Positions 1 through 7,727 of a stretch of 64,000 nucleotides of DNA are shown here, one piece after another. Source of the DNA: Lachnospiraceae bacterium 3-1 (GTDB lineage: Bacteria > Bacillota > Clostridia > Lachnospirales > Lachnospiraceae); NCBI GenBank assembly GCA_000403255.2, contig KE159591.1, positions 21,823-85,822 on the forward strand. The letters are read 5' to 3'. Numbering within the stretch: position 1 is the stretch's first letter; every line of letters starts with the position of its first letter. The translations under genes and the position numbers were made by a program. A model generated the notes under the pieces. It was not told the origin of the DNA. It searched no databases and saw only the letters and a list, made by a program, of their open reading frames with translations.

Positions 1-3
1 TGT

Positions 4-531
4 TTATCCCAAAACAAGCTCATAAAGATGAAATGGCATGGGAATACCTATATCGACATAAGTAATATCCACAGTATCCACATATTTAAAACCGTATGAC
101 TGATACATTTTGACAGGTATATCATTCCCTTTCAGACAGTCTAACCGTATTGCCTTCCAACCTCTGCTTCTTGCTGTCTGGATTGCATGTTCGACAAGCT
201 GCTTTGAATATCCACGCCCGCCATAATCCGGCAAAACACGAAGTGCGTGCATAATGACTACTTCATTTTTTGCGGCGTTGATTTGCCAGCGAACTGTATT
301 ATATGCACTGTCGCAATCATGGTTTAGAATATATGCTGCAACGATTTTATTATCTTCTATGCCGATAAATTGACATCTGCCTTTGATAGATTCCTCTACC
401 ATTGCTTGCGAGGGAAAACCACCTTTATCCCCGTTTGGAAGGAAACTTTTTTCGCCAAGGACATCACACATTACACTGTAAAAAGACATTAGCTCTGTCA
501 AATTGTCATTTGTAGCCTGTACAATTTTCAT
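4..531 (-). CDS. GNAT family N-acetyltransferase
   Basis: A 175-residue protein with the GNAT fold. The acetyl-CoA pyrophosphate-binding loop is visible around residues 98-110 (DYGGRGYSK, a Q/R-x-x-G-x-G/A type motif), followed by an amphipathic helix and the typical C-terminal MYQSYGFKYV strand. It would transfer an acetyl group from acetyl-CoA to an unknown small molecule or protein amine in the cytosol. The length is normal for the family. The gene is divergent from the recombinase at 744 and about 200 bases from it, and is AT-richer than the recombinase, so it may be cargo of the mobile element or older flanking DNA. The acceptor substrate cannot be read from the sequence. Confidence 0.85.
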   Translation of the reverse strand: MKIVQATNDNLTELMSFYSVMCDVLGEKSFLPNGDKGGFPSQAMVEESIKGRCQFIGIEDNKIVAAYILNHDCDSAYNTVRWQINAAKNEVVIMHALRVLPDYGGRGYSKQLVEHAIQTARSRGWKAIRLDCLKGNDIPVKMYQSYGFKYVDTVDITYVDIGIPMPFHLYELVLG

Positions 532-671
532 TCATTACACCACCTTAGTATACAGATTTTGATGAAAATAGTTTACCACAGAAAAAATAAAATTTCCATC
601 ATCAACTTGAACGATAAGCCTTGATATAAAAGTAAAAATATTATCTTCTATAAAGAAGCGGAAAGGACTGT

Positions 672-726
672 ACAGCCAGCCCCGCCCTATGGTATAATAG
701 ACCTACGGAATAGTGGGGCTGGCTGT
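672..726 (+). promoter_or_regulatory. Recombinase promoter inside a perfect 12-bp inverted repeat
   Basis: A perfect 12-bp inverted repeat (ACAGCCAGCCCC at 672-683, complement at 715-726) brackets a TATAAT box at 693-698, just upstream of the recombinase start at 744. A good -35 box is not obvious (GTACAG/TGTACA near 669-675). The arms could be a repressor operator, a recombinase binding site giving autoregulation, or a hairpin in the mRNA leader. Confidence 0.6.
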
Positions 727-743
727 CGGAAACGGAGGAATCC

Positions 744-2366
744 ATGACAAGACAGACCACCCAAAAACTGATTACCGCCCTATATCCGAGATTGTCGCAC
801 GAGGACACGCTTCAAGGCGAATCCAACTCCATAAGCAACCAGAAACGAATCCTTGAAGCCTACGCAAAACAGAACGGCTTTTCCAACCTCAAATGGTACA
901 CGGACGACGGATTCTCTGGGGCAAATTTCCAAAGACCCGGCTTCCAGTCCATGCTTGCCGACATTGAAGCGGGGCTTGTGGGAACGGTTATCGTAAAGGA
1001 TATGTCAAGGTTAGGGCGAAACTATCTTCAAGTGGGAATGTACACCGAAATGATTTTCCCACAGAACGGCGTCCGCTTCATTGCTATCAATGACGGCGTT
1101 GACAGCGCACAGGGCGACAACGATTTTGCGCCCTTGCGTAATATTTTTAACGAATGGCTGGTGAGAGATACGAGCAAGAAAATCCGGGCGGTAAAACGCT
1201 CAAAAGGCATGAGTGGGAAGCCCGTCACAAGCAAGCCCGTGTATGGCTACCTCATGGACAAGGACGAAAATTTCATCATTGACGAGGAAGCCGCCCCCGT
1301 GGTGAAGCAGATTTACAGCCTATGCCTTGCCGGGAACGGTCCGACCAAGATAGCCCGTATGCTTGCGGAGCAGGAAATCCCCACGCCGGGAACTCTGGAA
1401 TACCGCCGGACGGGAAGCACCCGCCGCTACCACCCCGGCTATGAGTGCAAGTGGGCGGCGAACACCGTGGTACATATCCTTGAAAACCGGGAATACACGG
1501 GCTGCCTTGTGAACTTCAAGACCACCACACAATCCTACAAGTGCAGCAAGATTATCTACAACAGCGAGGACAAACAGGCAATCTTTGAGAACCACCACGA
1601 GCAGATAATCGACAGGGACACATGGGAGCGTGTGCAGGAGCTGCGCAAGCAGCGCAAACGCCCTAACCGCTATGATGAAGTGGGCTTGTTCTCTGGCATA
1701 CTCTTTTGTGCCGACTGTGGCAGCGTCATGTACCAGCAGAGGTATCAGACCGAAAAACGGCGGCAGGACTGCTATATCTGCGGCAGCTACAAGAAGCGCA
1801 CGGCAGACTGTACGGCGCACTTTATCCGCACCGACCTTTTAACCGCCGGAGTGACCGAGAACCTACGGAAAGTCACCAGCTACGCCGCCAGGCACGAAGC
1901 CCGGTTTATGAAGCTGTTGACCGACCAGACCGAGGACGGGAGCAAACGCCGCAACGCCGCCAAGAAGAAAGAACTGGAAGCGGCAGAAAAAAGGATTGCG
2001 GAACTCTCCGCTATCTTCAAGCGGCTGTATGAGGACAGCGTGACCGGGCGCATATCGGACGAGCGTTTCACGGAACTTTCGGCAGACTACGAAGCCGAGC
2101 AAAAGGAACTGAAAGAGCGTGCCGCCGTTCTGCAGGGCGAGCTTTCAAAGACACTGGAAGCCACGGCGAACGCCGAGAAGTTTATGAAAGTAGTCCGCAA
2201 GTACACCAGCTTTGAGGAACTCACCCCTACCCTGTTACGGGAGTTTGTGGAGAAAATCGTAATCCACGAATCGGAAGCCCTTGACGGGAAACGCCGGGGG
2301 AAGCTCCGCAGACAGGAAATCGAAATCTATTACTCTTTTGTCGGCAAGGTAGAGTTGCCCGACTAA
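744..2366 (+). CDS. Large serine recombinase (TnpX/TndX type)
   Basis: A 540-residue site-specific recombinase. Residues about 8-150 are the resolvase catalytic domain, with the nucleophile serine in LYPRLSHED and the SRLGRNYL motif. A recombinase domain follows (YGYLMD to about 310), then a zinc ribbon (CADCG...CYICGSY) and a long coiled coil with a DUF4368-like end. Enzymes of this type excise and integrate conjugative or mobilizable transposons through a serine-DNA intermediate, usually at a dinucleotide core. The usual LYCRLS carries proline in place of cysteine; the serine is intact. The AUG follows a good GGAGG. It is one of three full-length paralogues here and may belong to an element extending left of the window. 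Confidence 0.93.
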   Translation: MTRQTTQKLITALYPRLSHEDTLQGESNSISNQKRILEAYAKQNGFSNLKWYTDDGFSGANFQRPGFQSMLADIEAGLVGTVIVKDMSRLGRNYLQVGMYTEMIFPQNGVRFIAINDGVDSAQGDNDFAPLRNIFNEWLVRDTSKKIRAVKRSKGMSGKPVTSKPVYGYLMDKDENFIIDEEAAPVVKQIYSLCLAGNGPTKIARMLAEQEIPTPGTLEYRRTGSTRRYHPGYECKWAANTVVHILENREYTGCLVNFKTTTQSYKCSKIIYNSEDKQAIFENHHEQIIDRDTWERVQELRKQRKRPNRYDEVGLFSGILFCADCGSVMYQQRYQTEKRRQDCYICGSYKKRTADCTAHFIRTDLLTAGVTENLRKVTSYAARHEARFMKLLTDQTEDGSKRRNAAKKKELEAAEKRIAELSAIFKRLYEDSVTGRISDERFTELSADYEAEQKELKERAAVLQGELSKTLEATANAEKFMKVVRKYTSFEELTPTLLREFVEKIVIHESEALDGKRRGKLRRQEIEIYYSFVGKVELPD

Positions 2367-2619
2367 AGCCCGACCCGTCCGGCAGTCAGCCGGACAGGGA
2401 ACGGCAAAATTTTTTACACTTCTTTTACTTCTTTATCTCACATGAGCAAAAAGTCAAGGCATGAAACAGGTCATGGCTAATTAGAGGTAATCAAAAGAGG
2501 AAAGGAAAAGCACAATCCAGACGGAACCGGCGATACCGTCAAGAAATATTTGTGAGTTAGCAAGAATCCTGATATAATGGGTGTAAACGCCCATCCGGGG
2601 CAGAAAGGCAGGGAGAAAA

Positions 2620-2892
2620 ATGCACATCAGTTATAAACCGCTCTGGCACACACTGATAGAGCGCAACATGAGGAAAGAGGATTTAAGGCTTGCCGCTGGC
2701 CTGACCACAAATATGATAGCCAACATGGGCAAAGAAGGGAAACATATCAGCATGGACACACTTGCCCGCATTTGTGAAACACTGGATTGTGGCATTATGG
2801 ACGTGATTGAGTTGGCCAGTGACGAGCCTTCCACCACAGGAGGGAACGACAATGGAAAAACTGAAAGAAAGAATCACAGAGAACGGCATTGA
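2620..2892 (+). CDS. Small Cro/C1-type HTH regulator
   Basis: A 90-residue protein of the short YozG-like helix-turn-helix type: a LRLAAGLTTNMIANM recognition region, then the typical DTLARICETLDCGIMDVIEL ending. The C-terminus is hydrophilic. The start follows GCAGGGAGAAAA. Its last 41 bases overlap the tnpV start in another frame, so the two are translationally coupled. HTH/TnpV pairs of this sort sit near recombinase genes in Clostridial transposons, so it probably regulates element functions. The preceding 253 bases after the recombinase hold no clear gene. Confidence 0.85.
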   Translation: MHISYKPLWHTLIERNMRKEDLRLAAGLTTNMIANMGKEGKHISMDTLARICETLDCGIMDVIELASDEPSTTGGNDNGKTERKNHRERH

Positions 2893-3229
2893 TTATATTC
2901 TGGTAGGCGACTACTATATCCCGGACTTGAAGCTGCCGGAGGAGAACCGCCCCATCGGACGCTATGGGCGGCTGCACCGGGAATATCTCAAGCAGGAGCA
3001 GCCGGCACGATACAGCTCCCTTATCCTAACCGGGAAATTATGGACATACCTTGCCGACCTGAATGAACAGGCGGAGGAACGGCTGTACTTAATCATCGGG
3101 CAGATGAAAGCAGCCGAGGGAGTGACGGAGGAACTGAAAGCCCAAAACCAACTTGAATGGGTAGGCCGGATGAACAATATCTGCAACCGGGCGGAGGAAA
3201 TCATAAAGAACGAACTAATTTATATTTGA
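2852..3229 (+). CDS. tnpV: Transposon-encoded protein TnpV
   Basis: A 125-residue protein matching the TnpV family: an N-terminal stretch about a short hydrophobic segment (YILVGDYYIPDL), the conserved IGRYGRLHREYL motif and a C-terminal helix ending in EEIIKNELIYI. TnpV accompanies Tn4451-like elements; its molecular role is not established. The ATG at 2852 was chosen over an upstream in-frame start because AGGAGG lies 8 bases before it. It overlaps the preceding HTH gene. A second tnpV (53998-54351) with the same motif order is in IME-B. Confidence 0.85.
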   Translation: MEKLKERITENGIDYILVGDYYIPDLKLPEENRPIGRYGRLHREYLKQEQPARYSSLILTGKLWTYLADLNEQAEERLYLIIGQMKAAEGVTEELKAQNQLEWVGRMNNICNRAEEIIKNELIYI

Positions 3230-3238
3230 CATAGATGT

Positions 3239-3272
3239 AGAGTGACCAGCTGGATGAATGGCTAGTCACTCT
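3239..3272 (+). terminator. Terminator after tnpV
   Basis: The stem AGAGTGAC/GTCACTCT (extended with one mismatch by AGC/GCT) ends just before CTGGCTTTTC, immediately after the tnpV stop. Confidence 0.7.
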
Positions 3273-3288
3273 GGCTTTTCAATTCTTT

Positions 3289-3377
3289 TTGCAATTATTG
3301 CAAAGAAAACTTAGCAATAATTATTGACAAGTATACTTGGTAATGATATATTTATAATGACAACAATACTTGGCAAC
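3289..3377 (+). promoter_or_regulatory. Promoter with three ACTTRGYAAY operator-like repeats
   Basis: TTGACA (3324-3329), a 17-base spacer and TATATT (3347-3352) form a near-consensus sigma-A promoter for the two genes that follow. Three copies of ACTTRGYAAY lie at 3309-3318, 3335-3344 and 3368-3377: one upstream, one in the spacer and one downstream of the -10. A perfect palindrome TTGCAATTATTGCAA is at 3289-3303. The downstream HTH protein (3710-3919) is the natural candidate ligand. Confidence 0.65.
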
Positions 3378-3395
3378 AAAAAGGAGGATATATCA

Positions 3396-3710
3396 ATGGA
3401 CAAAAATGAAATTTTATCAAAAAGTAGAAAAGAAAATGTTTATGGAGATGAACGTGAAAAAGAGGTGCGTGTGAAAAGGGATGCTTTTTCACAATGGGGT
3501 CTTATTGTTCTTGGCATAATTATAATGGTCATTAAACTATTGCGAACGGAATCACCGGCAGATATAATATCTATTTTATTCTGTACATCAGGGTTAGGTT
3601 TCACATATGAAGGAATAAAATTAAGAAAGAAATATACTGTAGTTTGTGGCATTGTTTTATTGTTGGCATCAATCTATTTCTTTTATAAATTCTGTGCGAG
3701 GCTATTTTAA
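3396..3710 (+). CDS. Small membrane protein, DUF6442-like
   Basis: A 104-residue protein starting at the ATG after AAGGAGGATAT. The N-terminal third (MDKNEILSKSRKEN, then DEREKEV) is a charged cytoplasmic segment typical of the DUF6442 family. Three hydrophobic helices follow (around LIVLGIIIMVIKLL, DIISILFCTSGLGF and VVCGIVLLLASIYFF). Members of this family are usually encoded immediately before a small HTH regulator, as here, so the pair may be a membrane sensor or inhibitor with its regulator. The function is unknown. The stop codon overlaps the next ATG (TAATG). Confidence 0.75.
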   Translation: MDKNEILSKSRKENVYGDEREKEVRVKRDAFSQWGLIVLGIIIMVIKLLRTESPADIISILFCTSGLGFTYEGIKLRKKYTVVCGIVLLLASIYFFYKFCARLF

Positions 3711-3919
3711 TGAATGATAACTTAATTTTAAAAAATAATTTAAAGAAAATAAGGGCTGAACAGAAACTTTCTCAATCAGCATTAGCTGAAATGGTAGGAG
3801 TATCACGAAACACAATCAGTTCTATTGAAACAGGACAATTTAATCCAACCGCTAAATTGGCACTAATTTTGTGTATTGCTTTAGATAAGAAGTTCGAAGA
3901 TTTATTTTATTTTGACTAA
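3710..3919 (+). CDS. XRE-family regulator (YgzD-like)
   Basis: A 69-residue single-domain helix-turn-helix protein. The helices LSQSALAEMVGVSRNTISSIETGQFNPTAK are the standard lambda-repressor-like fold, and the end (KKFEDLFYFD) is typical of short Firmicute regulators paired with DUF6442-like membrane proteins. It is translationally coupled to the preceding gene by one base. It probably binds the repeated ACTTRGYAAY sites in the promoter at 3309-3377 and represses its own operon (inference). Confidence 0.88.
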   Translation: MNDNLILKNNLKKIRAEQKLSQSALAEMVGVSRNTISSIETGQFNPTAKLALILCIALDKKFEDLFYFD

Positions 3920-3977
3920 TAAATAATTAGTCTGTTGGACAGCCACCTAATTAAAATGGAATATGATTTGCGAAACA

Positions 3978-4011
3978 AGCCGTTGCAGGAACAGTAATTC
4001 CAACAACGGCT
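3978..4011. terminator. Bidirectional terminator
   Basis: The stem AGCCGTTG/CAACGGCT is followed by TGTTTTCATTT on the + strand and preceded by A-rich sequence, between two convergent HTH genes. Confidence 0.75.
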
Positions 4012-4015
4012 GTTT

Positions 4016-4828
4016 TCATTTCCTCTTACGCCGGAAATTCAGCGGGCTGTTCTTGATTGCCGGTGATTTTGCAAGCACTTTTTTCAAGACCTTCTGCTCA
4101 TCATCCGTCAGTTTGTCATAGTCGATACCGAGCATACTTAAAATGACCTTCCACATTTTTGCCAGATAATCGCCGGGGCTTGACAAGGCTCTCTGGATTT
4201 CCAGAGCCATTTTTTTCGCGGCCGAGGAATCCGGTGTGCTGTCAATGTCATGCTCATGGGCATTGCGGATGTCACGGAGGATGGAATCCCAAGTTTTGTG
4301 TGTAATGTGGCAGAAAAAATCTTCTTCCCCGATCTGTCCTGCCCGTAGTGTTTCCGAATATAAATCCCCTTCCGCATGGCGGTGTTGATTGATAAGGGCA
4401 AGCCGTTGTTCTTCCAAGGACTCGTTTATGTCACGGAAACGGGCGGTTGCGTGGCCGTCTATGTAAATCTCCGTGTCGGTCATAAGCCGGACAAACTTAT
4501 CATTGGTAGCAATCTCACAGAGAAGCCGGTTGTTGATGTTTCCGCTTTTTAATAATTCCACCATATCATCACTCAAATGTAGTTCCGCTAATGGTACATT
4601 GGAGAGTTTTCTATTTTCTGTCCGACAGAGAAGGTAATCAACAGACACCCCATAAAAATCTGCCAGTGTTACAAGGTTGCCGTGGCTGATTTCCTTGTAA
4701 TCATTTGCTTCATAGCTACCCAGTGCAGATTTTGAAATGCCGGTCAGTTCTTCAAGTTTTTCCAGATTTATGTCTTTTTCCTTGCGTAAATCTTTTAGAC
4801 GTTCCTGTATAGTAAGCCGTGATTTCAT
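4016..4828 (-). CDS. XRE-family repressor with long C-terminal domain
   Basis: A 270-residue protein with an N-terminal helix-turn-helix (residues about 5-65: RLKDLRKEKDINLEKLEELT, then KSALGSYEAND) and a long, mainly helical C-terminal region of unknown fold, ending in basic FRRKRK. It reads away from the mobilization block and probably represses it, as such divergent repressors do in Clostridial IMEs. The ATG at 4828 was chosen because GGAAGGAG lies just upstream; the frame stays open to 4885. There is no protease or metalloprotease motif, so de-repression by self-cleavage is not indicated. Confidence 0.82.
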   Translation of the reverse strand: MKSRLTIQERLKDLRKEKDINLEKLEELTGISKSALGSYEANDYKEISHGNLVTLADFYGVSVDYLLCRTENRKLSNVPLAELHLSDDMVELLKSGNINNRLLCEIATNDKFVRLMTDTEIYIDGHATARFRDINESLEEQRLALINQHRHAEGDLYSETLRAGQIGEEDFFCHITHKTWDSILRDIRNAHEHDIDSTPDSSAAKKMALEIQRALSSPGDYLAKMWKVILSMLGIDYDKLTDDEQKVLKKVLAKSPAIKNSPLNFRRKRK

Positions 4829-5358
4829 AAGCGCAACACTCCTTCCCTGCGGCCAGCCTGCCGCAATAAAGTCATTATACCACATCCATTCCGCAATCGT
4901 GGAAATTTTTGGATTTTGGGCTTTATTCCTGATTTGTGGACATACGGCACAGGGTACAAAAATGTCCTATGATATAGGCAGTTCATCGATGGATTATTCC
5001 AATCGAATGACCGGCCTGTATGGGATATGCTCCTCGGCGATGTAACGCAACGACTTCCGGCAGGGAAACGGAGAAACCCTGACTGGAACGAGCGTACCAA
5101 GCGGAGCGAAACGCCGCCAAAGACGGGGGCAGGAACGACAGCAGAGGGAACCGGCAAAACTGAACACCGAACGATACCGAAACACAACAATTTCACAGGG
5201 CATAGTCTGCCCTGCCCGTAATACCAAGGGGGATTTTGGGGCGGCTCTATGGCCGTATTTTCCCTGAAAATCGCCCCGAAACGATACACAAAAAACCACT
5301 ACCCGCCCATTCCGGCTGTTACTGCTGAATCGGGCGGTTTTTCTATGAAGGAGGCACT
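4829..5358. other. Structured intergenic region upstream of the mobilization block
   Basis: About 530 bases without a convincing gene. It should contain the promoters of the repressor (leftward) and of the replication/mobilization operon (rightward). Inverted repeats include AGGGCA/TGCCCT (5198-5203/5208-5213) and GGGGCG/CGCCCC (5238-5243/5272-5277) with an inner GGC/GCC stem. A 64-codon ORF at 5027-5221 is arginine- and proline-rich and lacks a good RBS. The density of inverted repeats would fit an origin or a leader RNA. Confidence 0.4.
5303..5342 (+). terminator. Hairpin with U-run before the mobilization operon
   Basis: CCGCCC (5303-5308) pairs with GGGCGG (5332-5337), extended by ATTC/GAAT with one bulge, and is followed by TTTTTC. 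It ends about 16 bases before the first gene of the block, so it would act as an attenuator or insulate the operon from upstream transcription. Confidence 0.6.
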
Positions 5359-5550
5359 ATGCCGAGAATGTCAAAAAAGCGGAAGAAAGAGCTTGCTTTC
5401 TTCCTGAACGACCGGGGGCGCAGAAGCTACAATGAACTCTGCCGGAAATGCCAGCATGAGTGCAAGCAGAGTTTCCGGGCTGTCATTATCGACTGCCCCC
5501 GCTATTTATCTAAACGAGCCAAAAGGAGGACACCACCCAATGAATTGTGA
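5359..5550 (+). CDS. Small basic mobile-element protein
   Basis: A 63-residue, strongly basic protein (MSKKRKKELAFF; RGRRSYNELCRKC) with four cysteines, two in a CRKCQHEC pattern that could bind a metal. A GGAGG lies 8 bases before the ATG. It overlaps the next gene by 11 bases, which supports coupled translation. I do not recognise a named family; position suggests a DNA-binding helper at the head of the replication/mobilization operon. Confidence 0.65.
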   Translation: MPRMSKKRKKELAFFLNDRGRRSYNELCRKCQHECKQSFRAVIIDCPRYLSKRAKRRTPPNEL

Positions 5551-5878
5551 GTTTATGATAGCCAGCACGCCCCTGCCGCCCTGTATGCCGCTCCCAAAGG
5601 CAATGCTCCGGCTGCAGGTCAGCAACACAGCAAAGGTTATGTACGCCCGCCTGCTGGATGAAATCCTGACAAGGGGAACCGAGGACAGCAACGGGATTCT
5701 GTTTATCCGCTTCCCTGTCATGGAGATAGCGGCGGCGCTCTCCCGAAGCCCCCAGACCTGCAAGCGTTCCCTAAACGAACTGGAACAGGCCGGGATGATT
5801 ATGCGTGTCCGTCAGGGAATCGGGGAGGTCAGCCACATCTATATCCTGCTCCCCAAGGAGGACACCGCCCATGAATGA
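5540..5878 (+). CDS. RepA_N-like winged-helix protein (short)
   Basis: A 112-residue protein whose order of motifs matches the N-terminal domain of RepA_N replication initiators: PLPKAMLRLQVSNTAKVMYARLLDE-like start, GILFIRFPVMEIAAAL, then SLNELEQAGMIMRVRQGIG. It lacks the long C-terminal part of full-length plasmid RepA, so it is either a reduced initiator or a regulator derived from one. The ATG at 5540 follows AAAAGGAGGA. Its end overlaps the DUF3847 gene by 8 bases. It probably binds an origin or promoter near the inverted repeats at 5200-5340 (inference). Confidence 0.7.
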   Translation: MNCEFMIASTPLPPCMPLPKAMLRLQVSNTAKVMYARLLDEILTRGTEDSNGILFIRFPVMEIAAALSRSPQTCKRSLNELEQAGMIMRVRQGIGEVSHIYILLPKEDTAHE

Positions 5879-6164
5879 GAAGCTGGAAAAACTGAATCAG
5901 GAGATTGAAAAGACCGAAGCAAGGCTGCGGCGGGCGCAGCATAAGGAGAAAATGCTGGAACACCAGATAAAGACCCTGAACCGGAAGGAACGGACGCACC
6001 GGCTCTGCACCAGAGGGGCTATGCTGGAAAGCCATCTTCCCCACCCGGAATCCGTGACGGACGAGCAGGTCAGCACCATCTTGGAGGTACTGTTCCACCA
6101 AGGCGACACGAAGCGTCTTGTGGCACAGGTTCTTACCGAAAACCGGAAGGAGGACGCAGAATGA
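5871..6164 (+). CDS. DUF3847-type mobilization-associated protein
   Basis: A 97-residue protein. The first 45 residues are a coiled coil (LEKLNQEIEKTEARLRRAQ onwards), then comes the TRGAMLESHLPHPE motif typical of DUF3847 proteins, which are encoded beside MobA/MobL relaxases in Clostridial mobilizable elements. The function is unproven; a relaxosome accessory role is likely from context. It overlaps both neighbours by a few bases, so the block is a tightly coupled operon. Confidence 0.78.
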   Translation: MNEKLEKLNQEIEKTEARLRRAQHKEKMLEHQIKTLNRKERTHRLCTRGAMLESHLPHPESVTDEQVSTILEVLFHQGDTKRLVAQVLTENRKEDAE

Positions 6165-6676
6165 AATTTTCAAAAAGCGAGCTGGATATTATCTGCCAGT
6201 ATGCCGCACCGACCAAGGCGGAAACCCTTGCGGGCATGAAAGAAATCGTGCCGGTGATAAAGGACTTACTGACAAAGGCAATCGTGGAGAACGCCATCCG
6301 AAAACTGGAAAAGATACCGGAGCCGGAGTGCAGCCAGTTTGTCGCCGCCACAAAAGCCCGGTTCCTGGCAGAGCGTGACAATTCCATCCGCCAGCGGCTT
6401 GCGGCGGCAAAGGCACAGGAGCCGATTTTGCAGGGGCATGACCTGTCAGGGATAGAACGGTTCCACCCGGAAACCCGGCACATGATTACGCTGGAAGTAC
6501 AGAAGCAATGCTTTGTCGGTTTCAAGGGGGAGCGGTTCCGTTTCTTCCTTTCCGATGAAGGTTACCGGAACGCAAAACACAGCGAACAGGAAGGGGAAAT
6601 CAAGATAAAGAGCCATGCCGCCGTTGTCGCCGGGAAACTCTATCCTGACAAGAAGCCCCGACAGCAGGAACGATAA
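6161..6676 (+). CDS. Conserved mobile-element protein with TTRAP-like N-terminus
   Basis: A 171-residue protein. The first 70 residues (KFSKSELDIICQYAAPTKAE; LRKLE-type helix ending) resemble the small TTRAP proteins of Clostridial ICEs, compare the gene at 30805. The C-terminal 90 residues (ETRHMITLEVQKQCF; FRFFLSDEGYRNAK) form an additional domain I cannot name. The end is basic (KKPRQQER). It is the last gene before a long hairpin-rich gap and probably acts in transfer or its control. Confidence 0.6.
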   Translation: MKFSKSELDIICQYAAPTKAETLAGMKEIVPVIKDLLTKAIVENAIRKLEKIPEPECSQFVAATKARFLAERDNSIRQRLAAAKAQEPILQGHDLSGIERFHPETRHMITLEVQKQCFVGFKGERFRFFLSDEGYRNAKHSEQEGEIKIKSHAAVVAGKLYPDKKPRQQER

Positions 6677-7050
6677 AAAAGACTGTTCCAGAATCAAAGT
6701 GCGCCGGGCGCGTCTTGATTTTTGAAGGGAAGTTTTAACGTGGACGAGCCGGGCGCGTTCACGTTGACAGATTCCGAAGTGACAAGCTGGAAAATCCCCC
6801 TCTGGAAGAGGGCGCAATTATACACCACTTAGGGAAGTGGTGCATTGCGCCCTGCCGGGAGCGTCCTGCGGACAGCAGATGATTTCCACAGATTTTCAAT
6901 CTGCTCCAATCATCACAGGGGAAGCTACCCTTCCCCTGCGCTGGCTTTGCCAGCTACCCCTTTGTGGCTTTGCCACCCGGAAATCTTTCAGAAAGCGTAT
7001 TCCATTTAGCAAGTTAAAGCTGTATAATAGTGCCAGCGATAAATCAGGAT
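6677..7050. other. Hairpin cluster, candidate origin of transfer of IME-A
   Basis: About 370 bases without a gene but with at least six inverted repeats. The strongest is a two-part hairpin: GGGCGCAAT (6810-6818)/ATTGCGCCC (6844-6852) enclosing ACCACTT (6824-6830)/AAGTGGT (6835-6841). Others are an ATCAAAG/TCTTGAT stem near 6694-6721, AACGTG/CACGTT near 6737-6765, and small GGGGAAG/CTTCCCC, CTGGC/GCCAG and GTGGC/GCCAC stems at 6919-6980. The dense stems before the relaxase suggest an oriT. The right end holds a TATAAT box at 7023-7028 that would serve the next gene. Confidence 0.45.
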
Positions 7051-7069
7051 TTGAGAGGAGGAGTTTTTT

Positions 7070-7591
7070 ATCATCAAACAGATTAAGCCATTTATTATCC
7101 CTGTACTTTTTTTGACATTGATAGACCAAACTATAAAAATAATTATATTAAAGTTATTTATGCAAGACGAGTTTGATATAATATTTCATTTGTTGCGATT
7201 TAACCCAGAACAAAATACAAATTTGTCATGGTTTGGAAATTTTGCTGATGTTTTTTCAAGTTCATTTCTTATGGTTGTTTTTAACATTCTTGCCATTTAT
7301 ATTATTCTATCAGGATATTTATTGTATAGAGCAAAAACGAAGAAAACTAAATTTTCAGTGAAAATAATTTTAGTTTTTGGGTTGGCAGGTTGTTTGTGTA
7401 GCTTAATAGATAAAATTTTTTGGGGAGGAAGTTTAGACTTTTTGCAGATACCAAACTTCTTTATTTTTGATATTAAGGACTGTTACCTTACAGTCGCAGG
7501 AATTATATTTGTTATCATCGGTATTTTACATAGTAAAGAAATAACCGTTAAAGAGTATTTGTACTTTTGTAGGAATAAATTCAAATTGTAA
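7070..7591 (+). CDS. Signal peptidase II (LspA)-like membrane protein, start codon unclear
   Basis: An AT-rich reading frame coding for about 173 residues with four hydrophobic helices. The LspA landmarks are present: LIDQTIKI in helix 1, GCLCSLIDKIFWGGSLDFL with one catalytic-type aspartate, and FDIKDCYLTVAG with the second. LspA cleaves signal peptides from prolipoproteins in the membrane. No ATG is in place: GAGGAGG at about 7057-7063 is followed six bases later by ATC (7070), while the next usual start, TTG at 7112, would delete helix 1. The composition differs sharply from the GC-rich neighbours, so it is recent cargo. It may be a diverged LspA-like protein rather than a functional peptidase. 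Confidence 0.65.
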   Translation: MIKQIKPFIIPVLFLTLIDQTIKIIILKLFMQDEFDIIFHLLRFNPEQNTNLSWFGNFADVFSSSFLMVVFNILAIYIILSGYLLYRAKTKKTKFSVKIILVFGLAGCLCSLIDKIFWGGSLDFLQIPNFFIFDIKDCYLTVAGIIFVIIGILHSKEITVKEYLYFCRNKFKL

Positions 7592-7727
7592 AATTTAAGC
7601 TTATCAAACTGATAACTCATCAAAAACTAAATACCTGCCGCCCACCAGCGGCAACGCAAGCAGGAAACTGAAAAAAGGTATCCTGCTTTTTCTATGCCCG
7701 GAATCCGGGAGGAAGGAGGGCGCACAC

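Noticed and set aside
5027-5221. 64-codon rightward ORF before the mobilization operon
   Set aside because: No RBS, low-complexity Arg/Pro/Thr composition, lies in a hairpin-rich control region.
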